Assembly: GCA_905221605.1 (NCBI GenBank)
Contig: CAJNDS010000264.1
Location: forward strand, 119,974 to 183,973
Reading direction: 5' to 3'
DNA: 64,000 nt
Source: Symbiodinium natans
Taxonomy: Eukaryota > Sar > Dinophyceae > Suessiales > Symbiodiniaceae
Part shown: piece by piece, positions 47,641-59,672 of the stretch
Numbering within the stretch: position 1 is the stretch's first letter
Layout of the letters: each line of letters opens with the position of its first letter
Notes under the pieces: model-generated
Told to the model about the DNA's origin: nothing
Seen by the model: only the letters and a program-made list of their open reading frames with translations
Databases searched by the model: none
Position numbers and translations under genes: made by a program

Positions 47641-50600
47641 ATGACACGCAAATCTATCCAAAGAAACATAAAAGCATTAGAGGGAACACTGAGGGCTAAC
47701 AGAAACAGATTAACGCCGACGACCAAGCAAAAGGTCAGAGATGTAATAGAACTCTATGAGGACCGTAAGATAGCGCAGGTCAGCACCGCGTCTAAGATGA
47801 TAAACGAGCTGGTAACGGCTACCACCAAGAAGGATAAAGAAAGGGCGAGGACAAACTATGAGAAGCTGATGGAGAGCCACGAGTCAAAAAAACCATTAGG
47901 GGAAAGAATGGAAGCCAGTAAGAAAGAGAACACCGAAAAACGCAAACGAACCGCCCAAAGAACCTACTCGCTTGAGGTTATGTTCTTTACCTACGGGGAC
48001 GAAAAGAAGAACAAAATGAAACCATCGTTTAGAGACAGTAGTGGCAAACCACTATACCCTTTCAAAACAGAGCCCATTGTGGCTAATGTAAAGACGACCA
48101 AGGACATAGAGGAGGAGGTTAGGAAAAGGATTATAAAAAAAGATGACCAAACTAAATTCTTTAAGATGGTGAGACTGTTAAGGCAAGACGAAGACGTTAA
48201 TGGACTTATAGAAATGTTTTTGTCATATGGCTTTGATGCCCTAAAGATTTACAGTGCTACCGTGGTAGATGGCAAAGGCGAGGGGTACGACGACTCGCCA
48301 GAGTCTCGTATGCTTCGCAAATACGACCCCAAAAAGAGGAAACTGCGCAACTCCGATAACATAGGTATATATCACAGGTTTATAGAAACAGAACTGGACC
48401 CCGAATATGAAACCTTCGCCGAAGCCATAAGGGTTAAGCACTATGTTAAACACGAGTGCTGGATAAATACCCTGACTGATTTCTATAAGGACAGCCTTAT
48501 GGGAGAGAAGAGAAAGCAACAGATGACCAGAGAAACTGTGCTTAACCTGATAGGAACCACAGAGGATGAATTCAAAAAAGTAGGAGCATCTATAGAGGAT
48601 ATGTCCAAGGTGTTTAGAGAGTATCGCATAACTGCTCGTATATATGACTATATGGAGAACCTAATTTTTTCATACGACCCGCCTAAACGAGACCATAATT
48701 ATAAAACCTTCTATGCTCTAGTGAAAAACGACCATATTTATACTATAAATACAGATCTTAAAAAGCTGAGGGGGCTGATGGCAGTAGAGCGAGAGCACGA
48801 CATAAACGTTAAGGCACCAAGCGACTACCACATAAACGAAAGAGATGCTCCCGTGGAATGCAGGATGATTAACAGCATAGACGATATCAACAAGCACACC
48901 GAACACGATGAGTACACGATGATATATAGAAGAAACAACTTAGCTGAGCTATACTATCAAAGCAAACAGGCAGGGTACGAACCATACATTAAATTTACTG
49001 CTGGGGTGGTTTCGGAGCTTAATTTCAGATTCAAGGTGAAGGTATCAAAGAAGCAGTATAAAACCATATCGTATAAAGTAAAGACACAGAACCTGATTAA
49101 GGACTCAATGGACGGAAGCATAACAGTAGAAGCCGAACAGACTTATAATAACATGTCAAGGGCAATGTATGATTTTAATCAGGCGCTGTTTAACCCACTG
49201 CATAAATCCTATTATAATGAATCCGATATGGAGGTGTTTAAGCAATGTCACACGATAGCACCATGTGGCAGAATACCACAGATTCATTATAATAGGGACT
49301 TGGAGACTGATATAAAAACCTACTATCTGTTTCGTGAGCACTGTGTAGAGATTGATAGGAGAAAGGCTTACACGTGGGCTTATAACCAGATTGTTGAAGT
49401 GCCCGTGTTCTGCGAGTTTGATATCTGGAAGCCTTACGACAAACATGATTTTAATGATTTGACTCTTTATCTCGTGAGGGCTGTGGAGGAGGCTAAGATG
49501 TTCTTTAACAAACCCTATCTGTTAATGTACGGTATGTTTCTAAAACACTTTCGCGGAAAATGCGAGATTTTGTATTATAAGTGCCCCTCCCACACCCACA
49601 AGGTGAATTATAAAAGCATCACCGAGAAACTGTGGGATACCACCATATCACACAAACAAATGGAAGACAACAGAGTCAAAAAACTGATAGCTAACGTAAA
49701 CATAGGACTGCTGGAGAAGGGCACGAACAAGGCGCAGAAAAGCCTCGTGTTTGATACCTTAAGCGAGGCTTTATATCATCAAACCATCCACGGAGGCAGG
49801 ATTAACAAAATCAGCGGACATTATGAGGAGTTAGATGGCGAAGAGGGGTTTGAAACGGTAGAGAAGGAAACAGATGCAAAATACTACACGTTAACTGTAA
49901 GTGACACAGCCAATCTAACAAACGGGTTTAAATACATTAAGGAACTGCTTCTACAGATACATAACTTCAGGATGTATGAGGACTACTACAAGTTGGTAGA
50001 GGCAGGGGTTCAAGTCAATTATGTTAAGACCGACGCCTTTCTGATAAAGACCACCGACCTAAAAAAGGCTAGGAAGCTACTTAACTTCTCAAAGGAGATC
50101 GGGGGCTGGAGAGTTGAGAAAAGAAAGCTGTTTGTAGCCCCGACCGACGATTACGAAATGAAACCCAACGAGCTGGTAGAAATACCGACCTACGAGAACG
50201 AAGGGGTAATGGTAGAGGACGAATGGGATACTCAAGAGATTGCCAAGCAAATTCTGACTAAGAATGGATGTATGATCAAAGGTGATGTTGCTGGAACAGG
50301 CAAAAGTTACATAGGTAAATATTTCAAAAAATTAGGTTATAATGTCTTGTTTGTAGTGCCTACCAACTTTTTAGGACAACAGTGCGACTGTGAAAGCACC
50401 ACTGCCAATAAATTCTTCTCTATCAGTATGGAAGAGAATGAAAAACTACCTGTTTATGACCACTCACGTTTTGATGTAATCGTATTTGATGAAATCTATT
50501 GTAATGACTTTGGTATATATCGCCGAATAAACAAGTTTATCAAAGAACACATAAACAGCAAAATTATTATAGCTACTGGTGATACTAACCAACTACCCCC

Positions 50601-51243
50601 AATCAAACCTTTCTCAAACACTAAACCATTTGAAGAATATGCTAATGAATGTATAAGCATCATGTTTAAGTATGAGATTTACTTATACGAATGCAAAAGA
50701 CTTAAGACAATAGAAGATAAAACCAAACTGTTTAATATTAAATATGATTTACTTTCAACAAAGAAGCCTTTTGAAGAAATCATAGACAAATATTTTAAAT
50801 GGGAAGATGACATAAGAGTATGCAATCATAATATAGCATACGAAAATAGAACTTGTAAAATAATTTCAAACCATATGAGAAAACTATTGAACAAGCAAGA
50901 AGAATTTGAAATCGGCGATGTTATGATATGTAAGACATATTTAAAGGTTGGAGGCTGTGTATTCAATGTAAATATTAGATACAAAATTATCAAAATTGAT
51001 GGCAATGTACTTACCTTGCAGAATGTTAAAACAATGGAAGTCTTAACAATAGTGAGAGACAAACTGCGGACAAACTTTATCTATAGTTACTGTTTTACTG
51101 CTCATTCGGTCCAAGGAAGTTCAATAGATGACGAAATCGTAATTTATGATTGGAATAAGCATTACGTATCAAGGCAATGGGTTTATGTTGCAGTGACCAG
51201 AGCAAGGGATTTAAATAAAGTAAGTTTTTACAAATATACTTGA
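47641..51243 (+). CDS. OTU-like / PolB-like / SF1 helicase fusion (1,200 aa)
   Basis: Same architecture as 3,952-7,857, moderately diverged. OTU-like: HECWINTLTDFY (candidate Cys) and KNDHIYTI (candidate His). Polymerase-like: VEIDRRKAYTWA, KKLIANVNIGLLEKG and VKTDAF. SF1 helicase: VAGTGKSYIGK (Walker A), VIVFDEIY, GDTNQLPPIK, TAHSVQGSS and AVTRARDL. It ends right after the last helicase motif and lacks the ~100-aa cysteine-rich tail of element 1. Codons become visibly more AT-rich from about 50,270, the start of the helicase part, hinting at a mosaic origin. Plus strand here but minus in element 1. Confidence 0.8.
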   Translation: MTRKSIQRNIKALEGTLRANRNRLTPTTKQKVRDVIELYEDRKIAQVSTASKMINELVTATTKKDKERARTNYEKLMESHESKKPLGERMEASKKENTEKRKRTAQRTYSLEVMFFTYGDEKKNKMKPSFRDSSGKPLYPFKTEPIVANVKTTKDIEEEVRKRIIKKDDQTKFFKMVRLLRQDEDVNGLIEMFLSYGFDALKIYSATVVDGKGEGYDDSPESRMLRKYDPKKRKLRNSDNIGIYHRFIETELDPEYETFAEAIRVKHYVKHECWINTLTDFYKDSLMGEKRKQQMTRETVLNLIGTTEDEFKKVGASIEDMSKVFREYRITARIYDYMENLIFSYDPPKRDHNYKTFYALVKNDHIYTINTDLKKLRGLMAVEREHDINVKAPSDYHINERDAPVECRMINSIDDINKHTEHDEYTMIYRRNNLAELYYQSKQAGYEPYIKFTAGVVSELNFRFKVKVSKKQYKTISYKVKTQNLIKDSMDGSITVEAEQTYNNMSRAMYDFNQALFNPLHKSYYNESDMEVFKQCHTIAPCGRIPQIHYNRDLETDIKTYYLFREHCVEIDRRKAYTWAYNQIVEVPVFCEFDIWKPYDKHDFNDLTLYLVRAVEEAKMFFNKPYLLMYGMFLKHFRGKCEILYYKCPSHTHKVNYKSITEKLWDTTISHKQMEDNRVKKLIANVNIGLLEKGTNKAQKSLVFDTLSEALYHQTIHGGRINKISGHYEELDGEEGFETVEKETDAKYYTLTVSDTANLTNGFKYIKELLLQIHNFRMYEDYYKLVEAGVQVNYVKTDAFLIKTTDLKKARKLLNFSKEIGGWRVEKRKLFVAPTDDYEMKPNELVEIPTYENEGVMVEDEWDTQEIAKQILTKNGCMIKGDVAGTGKSYIGKYFKKLGYNVLFVVPTNFLGQQCDCESTTANKFFSISMEENEKLPVYDHSRFDVIVFDEIYCNDFGIYRRINKFIKEHINSKIIIATGDTNQLPPIKPFSNTKPFEEYANECISIMFKYEIYLYECKRLKTIEDKTKLFNIKYDLLSTKKPFEEIIDKYFKWEDDIRVCNHNIAYENRTCKIISNHMRKLLNKQEEFEIGDVMICKTYLKVGGCVFNVNIRYKIIKIDGNVLTLQNVKTMEVLTIVRDKLRTNFIYSYCFTAHSVQGSSIDDEIVIYDWNKHYVSRQWVYVAVTRARDLNKVSFYKYT

Positions 51244-51284
51244 AAACTGGTATAAAGAAAGGATAACTTAGGATAAATAGGGAG

Positions 51285-51899
51285 ATGAACAAATACCAAA
51301 ATGGAAAAGTTTACTTAATAACAGATTGGAATCACACAAGAACCTACTATGGAAGCACAACTGAAAGTTTAAGCCAAAGAATGGCTAGACATCGTCATTC
51401 ATACAAAAGGCATCTGCAAGGCAAGTATGGGAAAATTCAAGTCTTTGATTTGTTTGATGAGTTTGGTATTGAAAACTGCAAAATAGAATTGGTAGAGCAC
51501 TGTGCATGTAATTCAAAAGAGGAGCTGTTGAAATGCGAGGGTTCATATATCAGGAACAATAAATGCATCAATGAAAAGCACGTAACTAGAACGCGGAAAG
51601 AATACCGCGAAGAAACGGATGAATACATACGATTTTGGCGGATGATTCACAAAGAACTACACCCTGAGAAAATCAAGGAGCAACAATACAAAAAATACCT
51701 GAAATTGAAACCCAAGTTGTTTGAGCCAAAAATATGTGGATGCGGAAAGCAGTATACACCTCATCATTTTAAACGACACGAAAAATCGCAAAAACACCAA
51801 AACTGGCTGAAGCAACAGCAACAAGCAGAACAAGAACAAGCAGAACAAGAACAAGCAGAACAAGAACAAGAAGAAACTGAGAATAATCAAACTGAATAA
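51285..51899 (+). CDS. GIY-YIG endonuclease 2 with finger and Gln/Glu tail (204 aa)
   Basis: GIY-YIG domain: KVYLITD and TYYGSTTESL, LSQRMARHR, LLKCEGSYIRNN and CINEKH. The basic linker is followed by a finger CGCGKQYTPHHFKRHEKSQKH, then tandem EQAEQEQ repeats. Placed between polymerase-helicase and integrase; element 1 lacks it at the corresponding spot. Related to the GIY-YIG protein at 39,836, but with a different linker. Likely a mobile nuclease gene. Confidence 0.78.
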   Translation: MNKYQNGKVYLITDWNHTRTYYGSTTESLSQRMARHRHSYKRHLQGKYGKIQVFDLFDEFGIENCKIELVEHCACNSKEELLKCEGSYIRNNKCINEKHVTRTRKEYREETDEYIRFWRMIHKELHPEKIKEQQYKKYLKLKPKLFEPKICGCGKQYTPHHFKRHEKSQKHQNWLKQQQQAEQEQAEQEQAEQEQEETENNQTE

Positions 51900-52913
51900 A
51901 TAATATCTTGTTTATTATAATGAGTTCTAAACAAGATATTATTAGCGAGGTGTATTTTGATAGGAGCGGTTTCGGCTCACGACAGCGGACCCTGCAAGAA
52001 GCAAGAAGGAAAGATAAAAGTATAACAGCGGATGATATCAATGAGTTCTTTAGAAAGAACGTGGAGCAAAAGCGAAGACCAACAGGCAGAAACAGTTTTG
52101 TGGCTCCGCATTCGGCATATGAGTATCAAATTGACTTATTTTTTTATAAATGATATGGAGAACCAAAAATTTAAAGTGGGAATGTTAACGATTGATGTGT
52201 TTGATAAGTTTATGCACGTTGTACCTATTAAGGGTAAAACAGAAGAAGATTTAGCCAGTGGTATTATAGAATCCCTAAACAAAATGGGTAAGATTCCAAA
52301 GGTCGTTTATACAGATGATGAAGGAGCGCTGAGCAAGGAATCAATACAAACATATTTCAAGGAGCAGAACATACAGCACCACATAACAAGAGCACACCCC
52401 AACTTTAGCGAGAGGGCAATACGGACGTTTAAAGATCTGTTGTATAGGAGGGTTGAAGCGGATGAGAAAAAGGGGAAAGAAAATATTCAGTGGATAGATT
52501 ATATATATGAAATACTACTTACATATAATAATGTTATGAAGCATTCTGCCACCGAAATGACACCAAAGGAGGCGAGAAAGCCGTCAAATGAGTTAACAGT
52601 CAAATTGAATTTAGCAAAAAAAGCTAAACAAAATAAAGTATATCCTGACTTGGATAAGGGCGACGAGGTTAAAATATTTAGGAAAAGAAAGCCCAATTAT
52701 GCCGGCGAAGACCCCAAACAGTAAGATTGTAGATCAAGGGAAAGCGGCATGAAACAATAACGCGACTCGTAGAACTCGACAGGCCGAGCTTACAATCAGA
52801 AAAATTGGGCTCAGTATGGAGGCTTGGGTTTAAGGCTTCTTTTTGGAGCTGCCAAGGGTCGGAACAACCCTTTTGTTCCAATCCAAACGAGGGATTGACA
52901 TGGGGACGCTGCC

Positions 52914-54860
52914 GAATGCGTTTTGCCAGGCCTGAAACATGCATCTGGTCTTGCTTTCCACATGTGCAACGCCGCGTGCTCTTTCTGCACTTTTTCAAAG
53001 ACGAAAACAGCTGAGCATTTAAACACACGCGAAATTTCGCGGACTTTGGTTTCTTCTGTACCGGGCCTCTGTCCTTGACACAAAAGTCAGTTTTCAAGTG
53101 AGTTTTACTGTGGTTTTGGAAGGAGCAAGCTGCGCGAATGCGTTTTGCTTGCTTTGCAAAATGCATCTGGGCATGTTGCTTCTGATTTGGGTCCTTTTTC
53201 GGGAAGTTTGCGAAACGTTGAATATGGTTCTAAACGCGTTCAAGGCCTAGATGTTCTTCTGCGCAGACAAGACATGAAATTTCCATTAAGTCATGAGCCG
53301 GCAGAACCCAAGATTGCAACACGATAGGAAACAAGTGCCAAATGCGTTTTTCGGGCGACGAAAAATGCATTTGGAATGCCCTCAAATGCATGTCGGGCAA
53401 ACGTTGATCGTAAAACACCAATCTATTTTGATTGGTTTTGTGTTTTCATGCTATAATGGAGCAAGACAACCCAATAGACATGGATGTCCAAGCGCTGCCC
53501 GAATGCATTTTGCCAGGCTTGAAACATGCATCTGGTCTTGCTTTCCACCTGTGCAACGCCGCGTGCTCTGTCTGCACTTTTTCAAAGACGAAAACAGCTG
53601 AACGCATTTAAACACACGCGAAATTTCGCGGACTTTGGTTTCTTCTGTACGGGGCCTCTGTCCTTGACACAAAAGTCAGTTTTCAAGTGAGGTTTACTGT
53701 GGTTTTGGAAGGAGCAAGCTTCGCGAATGCGTTTTGCTTGCTTTGCAAAATGCATCTGGGCATGTTGCTTCTGATTTGGGGTCCTTTTTCGGGAAGTTTG
53801 CGAAACGTTGAATATGGTTCTAAACGCGTTCAAGGCCTAGATGTTCTTATGCGCAGACAAGACATGAAATTTCCATGAAGTCATGAGCCGGCAGAACCCA
53901 AGATTGCAACATGATAGGACACCAGTGCCAAATGCGTTTTTCGGGCGACGAAAAATGCATTTGGAATGCCCTCAAATGCATGTCGGGCAAATGTTGATCG
54001 TAAGACACCAATCTATTTTGATTGGTTTTGTGTTTGTTTGTTTTCATGCTATAATGGAGCAAGACAACCCAATAGACATGGATGTCCAAGCGCTGCCCGA
54101 ATGCATTTTGCCAGGCCAAAAAAATGTATTTGGTCTTGGTTTCCACGTTTGCAACGCCGTGCTCTCTTTGTACACTTTTTCAAACACGAAAACAGCTGAA
54201 TGCATTTAAGCGCGGGCGAAAAATGCAGTCGGACTTTGGTTTCTTCCATACGGGGTATGTGTCTTTGACACAAAAGTCAGTTTTCAATTAAGTCTTATTG
54301 TGGTTTTGGAAGGAGCAAGCTGCGCGAATGCATTTTGCCCGCTTTGCAAACTGCATCTGGGTATGTTCTTTCTGATTCTGGGTCCGTTTCGGTAGTCCTG
54401 CAAAATGTCGAACATTGTTCTAAACGCGTTTTTCAAATTCCTATAGCTATTCTTATGCGCAGAAAGAAGACATCAGAAGAATCGAATACGTCATGAGCCA
54501 GCAGAATGCAAGACTAAACATGACAGGAAACCAGTGCCAAATGCATTCTTCGGGCGACACAACTGCATTTGGAATGCCCTCAAATGCATGTCGGGTAGAT
54601 GTTGGTCGTAAAACACCTATCTATTTTGTTTGGTTTTGTGTTTGTTTGTTTTTCATGCTGTAATGGAGTAAAAGACAACCCAATATACATGGATGACCAG
54701 ACGCTGCCGAATGCATTTTGCCAGGCCTGAAAAATGCATTTGGTCTTGCTTTCCACATGTGCAACGCCGCGTGCTCTTTCTGCACTTTTTCAAAGACGAA
54801 AACAGCTGAATGCATTTAAGCACAGGCGAAAAATGCTTTCGGACCTTGGTTTCTTCCACA
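52914..54860. repeat. Arm A: three ~600-bp tandem units plus a partial fourth
   Basis: Units begin at GAATGC(G/A)TTTTGCCAGGC: 52,914, 53,501, 54,099 and 54,709, giving 587, 598 and 610 bp. Internal landmarks repeat in each (CAAATGCATGTCGGG; ACACAAAAGTCAGTTTTCAA). Adjacent units are close but not identical, while each matches its mirror in A' almost perfectly, so tandem amplification came before the inversion-duplication. Confidence 0.9.
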
Positions 54861-54861
54861 C

Positions 54862-55617
54862 ATGCTCATGATCGGAGACCATGGGAGACCACGGACCCAA
54901 GCGCGTGACACCCTCCCTGTCGCTCACCACGGACCCGAACCGCGTGACACGCGCCGGGCCGGGCCCCTTTGCGCTCATGATCGGAGACCCTGGGAGACCA
55001 CGAAGCCAAGCGCGCGATGATCGGAGATCATGAGAGACCATGGACCCAAGCGCGTGACACCCTGCCAACCTTGTCGCTCAAGATCGAAGAGCGTAGGAGA
55101 CCACGGACCCGAACTGCGTAACACCCGCCCAGCCCCATTGCGCTCATGATCGGAGACCATGGGAGACCATGGGAGACCATGGGAGACATGGGAGACCATG
55201 GGAGACCATGGGAGACCATGGGAGACCATGGGAGACCATGGACCCATTGACCCAAGCGTGTGACACCCTGGAGTTTCTGGAGACCATGGACCCGAAAGGT
55301 GACATCCCCGCCCCATTGCTCTCATGATGGGAAGCCGTGGGAGAACTGACCCAAGCGCGTGACACCCTGCCAACCTCTGTCGCTCACGACGGGTGAATTG
55401 CCCCCAGGAGGCTGTGGGAGACCACGGACCCAAGCACGTGACACCCTCAACCCCTGTCCATGGAAAACCACGGACCCAAACCGCGTGACACCCACCCAGC
55501 CCTCTGTGCACTCATGATCGGAGACCACGGCAGACCACGGAGCGGAGAGCATGGGGTACGGGGAGACCACGGACCCAAGCGCGCCACCCCATCTGGCCAA
55601 GCGCATGACACCTTTTT
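54862..55617. repeat. Block B: GGAGACCATGG-rich repeats
   Basis: Degenerate units of GATCGGAGACCATGGGAGAC, then ACGGACCC and GCGTGACACC. Includes nine or so tandem GGAGACCATGG 11-mers at 55,152-55,240. The mirror copy B' is at about 56,740-57,497. Confidence 0.85.
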
Positions 55618-55640
55618 CCCCAAACAGGAACCGTTTGGGG
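55618..55640. repeat. 23-bp hairpin CCCCAAAC-N7-GTTTGGGG, left end of block C
   Basis: CCCCAAAC AGGAACC GTTTGGGG: perfect 8-bp arms around a 7-bp spacer. The same hairpin occurs at 56,707-56,728, 59,673-59,695 and 60,760-60,782, i.e. at both ends of C and of C'. The last copy ends exactly at the insertion boundary. Confidence 0.85.
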
Positions 55641-56706
55641 TCCTCTCCTCGAAAAAAAAGTGTCACGCGCTGGGCCAGATGGGTGTCACGCGCTTCGGGC
55701 CTGTCGTCTCCCATGGTCTCCGATCATGAACACAATTGGGGCCAATTGGGGCCGGGTGGGTGTCACGCGCTTCGGGCCTGTGGGGCCTGTGGTCTGCCAC
55801 GGTCTCCGATCATGAGCACAATTGGGGCCATTGGGGCCGGGGGTGTCTCGCGCTCGGTCTCCGATCATGAGCAGGGTGTCACGCGCTTCGGGCCTGTGGT
55901 CTCCCATGGTCTCCGATCATGAGCACAAGTGGGGCCATTGGGGCCGGGTGGGTGTCACGCGCCTCGGGCCTGTGGTCTCCGATCATGAGCACAATTGGGG
56001 CCATTGGGGCAGGGTGGGTGTCACGCGCCTCGGGCCTGTGGTCTCCCATGGTCTCCGATCATGAACACATTTGGCCGGGTGGGTGTCACGCGCCTCGGGC
56101 CTGTGGTCTGCCATGCCATGGTCTCCGATCATGAACGGGGCCATTGGGGCCGGGTGGGTGTCACGCGCTCGGGCCTGTGGGGCCTGTGGTCCCACATGGT
56201 CTCGGATCATGAGCACAATTGGGGCCATTGGGGCTGGGTGGGTGTCACGCGGTTGGGCCTGTGGTCTCCCATGCTCTCCGATCATGAGCGCAATTGGGGC
56301 CATTGGGGCTGGGTGTCACGCGCTCGTCCCCTGGTCTCCGATCATGAGCATGGGGCCATTGGGGCCGGCTGGGTGTCACGCGCTTCGGGCCTGTGGGGCC
56401 TGTGGTCTCCCATGGTCTCCGATCATGAGCACAATTGGCAATTGGGGCCGGGTGGGTGTCACGCGCCTCGGGCCTGTGGTCTCCCATGGTCTCCGATCAT
56501 GAACACAATTGGGGCCATTTGGGCCGGGTGGGTGTCAAGCGCTTCGGTGGGGCCTGTGGTCTCCCCTGGTCTCCGATCATGAGCACAATTGGGGCCATTG
56601 GGGCCGGGTGGGTGTCACGCGCCTCGGGCCTGTGGTCTTGCATGGTCTCCGATCATGAGCACAATTGTAGCCCATTGGGGCGATCATGAGCATAATTGGG
56701 GTTATC
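55641..56706. repeat. Block C: ~70-80-bp minisatellite
   Basis: About fourteen units built from GGGTGGGTGTCACGCGCCTC, GGGCCTGTGGTCTCCCATGG, TCTCCGATCATGAGCACAAT and TGGGGCCATTGGGGCC, with many deletions. GATCATGA and GTCACGCGC recur in each. No gene. Confidence 0.9.
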
Positions 56707-57497
56707 CCCCAAACAGGAACCGTTTGGGTCCGAAGAAAAAAAGGTGTCATGCGCTTGGCCAGATGGGGTGGCGCGCTTGGGTCCGTGGTCTCCCCGTACC
56801 CCATGCTCTCCGCTCCGTGGTCTGCCGTGGTCTCCGATCATGAGTGCACAGAGGGCTGGGTGGGTGTCACGCGGTTTGGGTCCGTGGTTTTCCATGGACA
56901 GGGGTTGAGGGTGTCACGTGCTTGGGTCCGTGGTCTCCCACAGCCTCCTGGGGGCAATTCACCCGTCGTGAGCGACAGAGGTTGGCAGGGTGTCACGCGC
57001 TTGGGTCAGTTCTCCCACGGCTTCCCATCATGAGAGCAATGGGGCGGGGATGTCACCTTTCGGGTCCATGGTCTCCAGAAACTCCAGGGTGTCACACGCT
57101 TGGGTCAATGGGTCCACATGGTCTCCCATGGTCTCCCATGGTCTCCCATGGTCTCCCATGGTCTCCCATGGTCTCCCATGGTCTCCCATGGTCTCCCATG
57201 GTCTCCGATCATGAGCGCAATGGGGCTGGGCGGGTGTTACGCAGTTCGGGTCCGTGGTCTCCTACGCTCTTCGATCTTGAGCGACAAGGTTGGCAGGGTG
57301 TCACGCGCTTGGGTCCATGGTCTCTCATGATCTCCGATCATCGCGCGCTTGGCTTCGTGGTCTCCCAGGGTCTCCGATCATGAGCGCAAAGGGGCCCGGC
57401 CCGGCGCGTGTCACGCGGTTCGGGTCCGTGGTGAGCGACAGGGAGGGTGTCACGCGCTTGGGTCCGTGGTCTCCCATGGTCTCCGATCATGAGCATG

Positions 57498-59660
57498 TGT
57501 GGAAGAAACCAAGGTCCGAAAGCATTTTTCGCCTGTGCTTAAATGCATTCAGCTGTTTTCGTCTTTGAAAAAGTGCAGAAAGAGCACGCGGCGTTGCACA
57601 TGTGGAAAGCAAGACCAAATGCATTTTTCAGGCCTGGCAAAATGCATTCGGCAGCGTCTGGTCATCCATGTATATTGGGTTGTCTTTTACTCCATTACAG
57701 CATGAAAAACAAACAAACACAAAACCAAACAAAATAGATAGGTGTTTTACGACCAACATCTACCCGACATGCATTTGAGGGCATTCCAAATGCAGTTGTG
57801 TCGCCCGAAGAATGCATTTGGCACTGGTTTCCTGTCATGTTTAGTCTTGCATTCTGCTGGCTCATGACGTATTCGATTCTTCTGATGTCTTCTTTCTGCG
57901 CATAAGAATAGCTATAGGAATTTGAAAAACGCGTTTAGAACAATGTTCGACATTTTGCAGGACTACCGAAACGGACCCAGAATCAGAAAGAACATACCCA
58001 GATGCAGTTTGCAAAGCGGGCAAAATGCATTCGCGCAGCTTGCTCCTTCCAAAACCACAATAAGACTTAATTGAAAACTGACTTTTGTGTCAAAGACACA
58101 TACCCCGTATGGAAGAAACCAAAGTCCGACTGCATTTTTCGCCCGCGCTTAAATGCATTCAGCTGTTTTCGTGTTTGAAAAAGTGTACAAAGAGAGCACG
58201 GCGTTGCAAACGTGGAAACCAAGACCAAATACATTTTTTTGGCCTGGCAAAATGCATTCGGGCAGCGCTTGGACATCCATGTCTATTGGGTTGTCTTGCT
58301 CCATTATAGCATGAAAACAAACAAACACAAAACCAATCAAAATAGATTGGTGTCTTACGATCAACATTTGCCCGACATGCATTTGAGGGCATTCCAAATG
58401 CATTTTTCGTCGCCCGAAAAACGCATTTGGCACTGGTGTCCTATCATGTTGCAATCTTGGGTTCTGCCGGCTCATGACTTCATGGAAATTTCATGTCTTG
58501 TCTGCGCATAAGAACATCTAGGCCTTGAACGCGTTTAGAACCATATTCAACGTTTCGCAAACTTCCCGAAAAAGGACCCCAAATCAGAAGCAACATGCCC
58601 AGATGCATTTTGCAAAGCAAGCAAAACGCATTCGCGAAGCTTGCTCCTTCCAAAACCACAGTAAACCTCACTTGAAAACTGACTTTTGTGTCAAGGACAG
58701 AGGCCCCGTACAGAAGAAACCAAAGTCCGCGAAATTTCGCGTGTGTTTAAATGCGTTCAGCTGTTTTCGTCTTTGAAAAAGTGCAGACAGAGCACGCGGC
58801 GTTGCACAGGTGGAAAGCAAGACCAGATGCATGTTTCAAGCCTGGCAAAATGCATTCGGGCAGCGCTTGGACATCCATGTCTATTGGGTTGTCTTGCTCC
58901 ATTATAGCATGAAAACACAAAACCAATCAAAATAGATTGGTGTTTTACGATCAACGTTTGCCCGACATGCATTTGAGGGCATTCCAAATGCATTTTTCGT
59001 CGCCCGAAAAACGCATTTGGCACTTGTTTCCTATCGTGTTGCAATCTTGGGTTCTGCCGGCTCATGACTTAATGGAAATTTCATGTCTTGTCTGCGCAGA
59101 AGAACATCTAGGCCTTGAACGCGTTTAGAACCATATTCAACGTTTCGCAAACTTCCCGAAAAAGGACCCAAATCAGAAGCAACATGCCCAGATGCATTTT
59201 GCAAAGCAAGCAAAACGCATTCGCGCAGCTTGCTCCTTCCAAAACCACAGTAAAACTCACTTGAAAACTGACTGTTGTGTCAAGGACAGAGGCCCGGTAC
59301 AGAAGAAACCAAAGTCCGCGAAATTTCGCGTGTGTTTAAATGCTCAGCTGTTTTCGTCTTTGAAAAAGTGCAGAAAGAGCACGCGGCGTTGCACATGTGG
59401 AAAGCAAGACCAGATGCATGTTTCAGGCCTGGCAAAACGCATTCGGCAGCGTCCCCATGTCAATCCCTCGTTTGGATTGGAACAAAAGGGTTGTTCCGAC
59501 CCTTGGCAGCTCCAAAAAGAAGCCTTAAACCCAAGCCTCCATACTGAGCCCAATTTTTCTGATTGTAAGCTCGGCCTGTCGAGTTCTACGAGTCGCGTTA
59601 TTGTTTCATGCCGCTTTCCCTTGATCTACAATCTTACTGTTTGGGGTCTTCGCCGGCATA
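57498..59660. repeat. Arm A' (inverted copy of arm A)
   Basis: Reverse complement of 52,698-54,860; for paired positions the coordinates sum to about 112,358. Only scattered single-base differences were noticed (for example near 53,083 versus 59,275). Confidence 0.9.
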
Positions 59661-59672
59661 ATTTTCTTCGGA

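Noticed and set aside
55641-56706. Repeat block C as a CRISPR-like array
   Set aside because: Unit lengths vary, the intervening parts are also repeats rather than unique spacers, no cas-like genes are present, and the setting is eukaryotic.
54975-57383. Long frames in the foldback insertion (100-220 aa, HGLPWSPM-like and SDHEHNWG-like)
   Set aside because: They are repeat translations present in mirrored pairs on both strands, without domain features.
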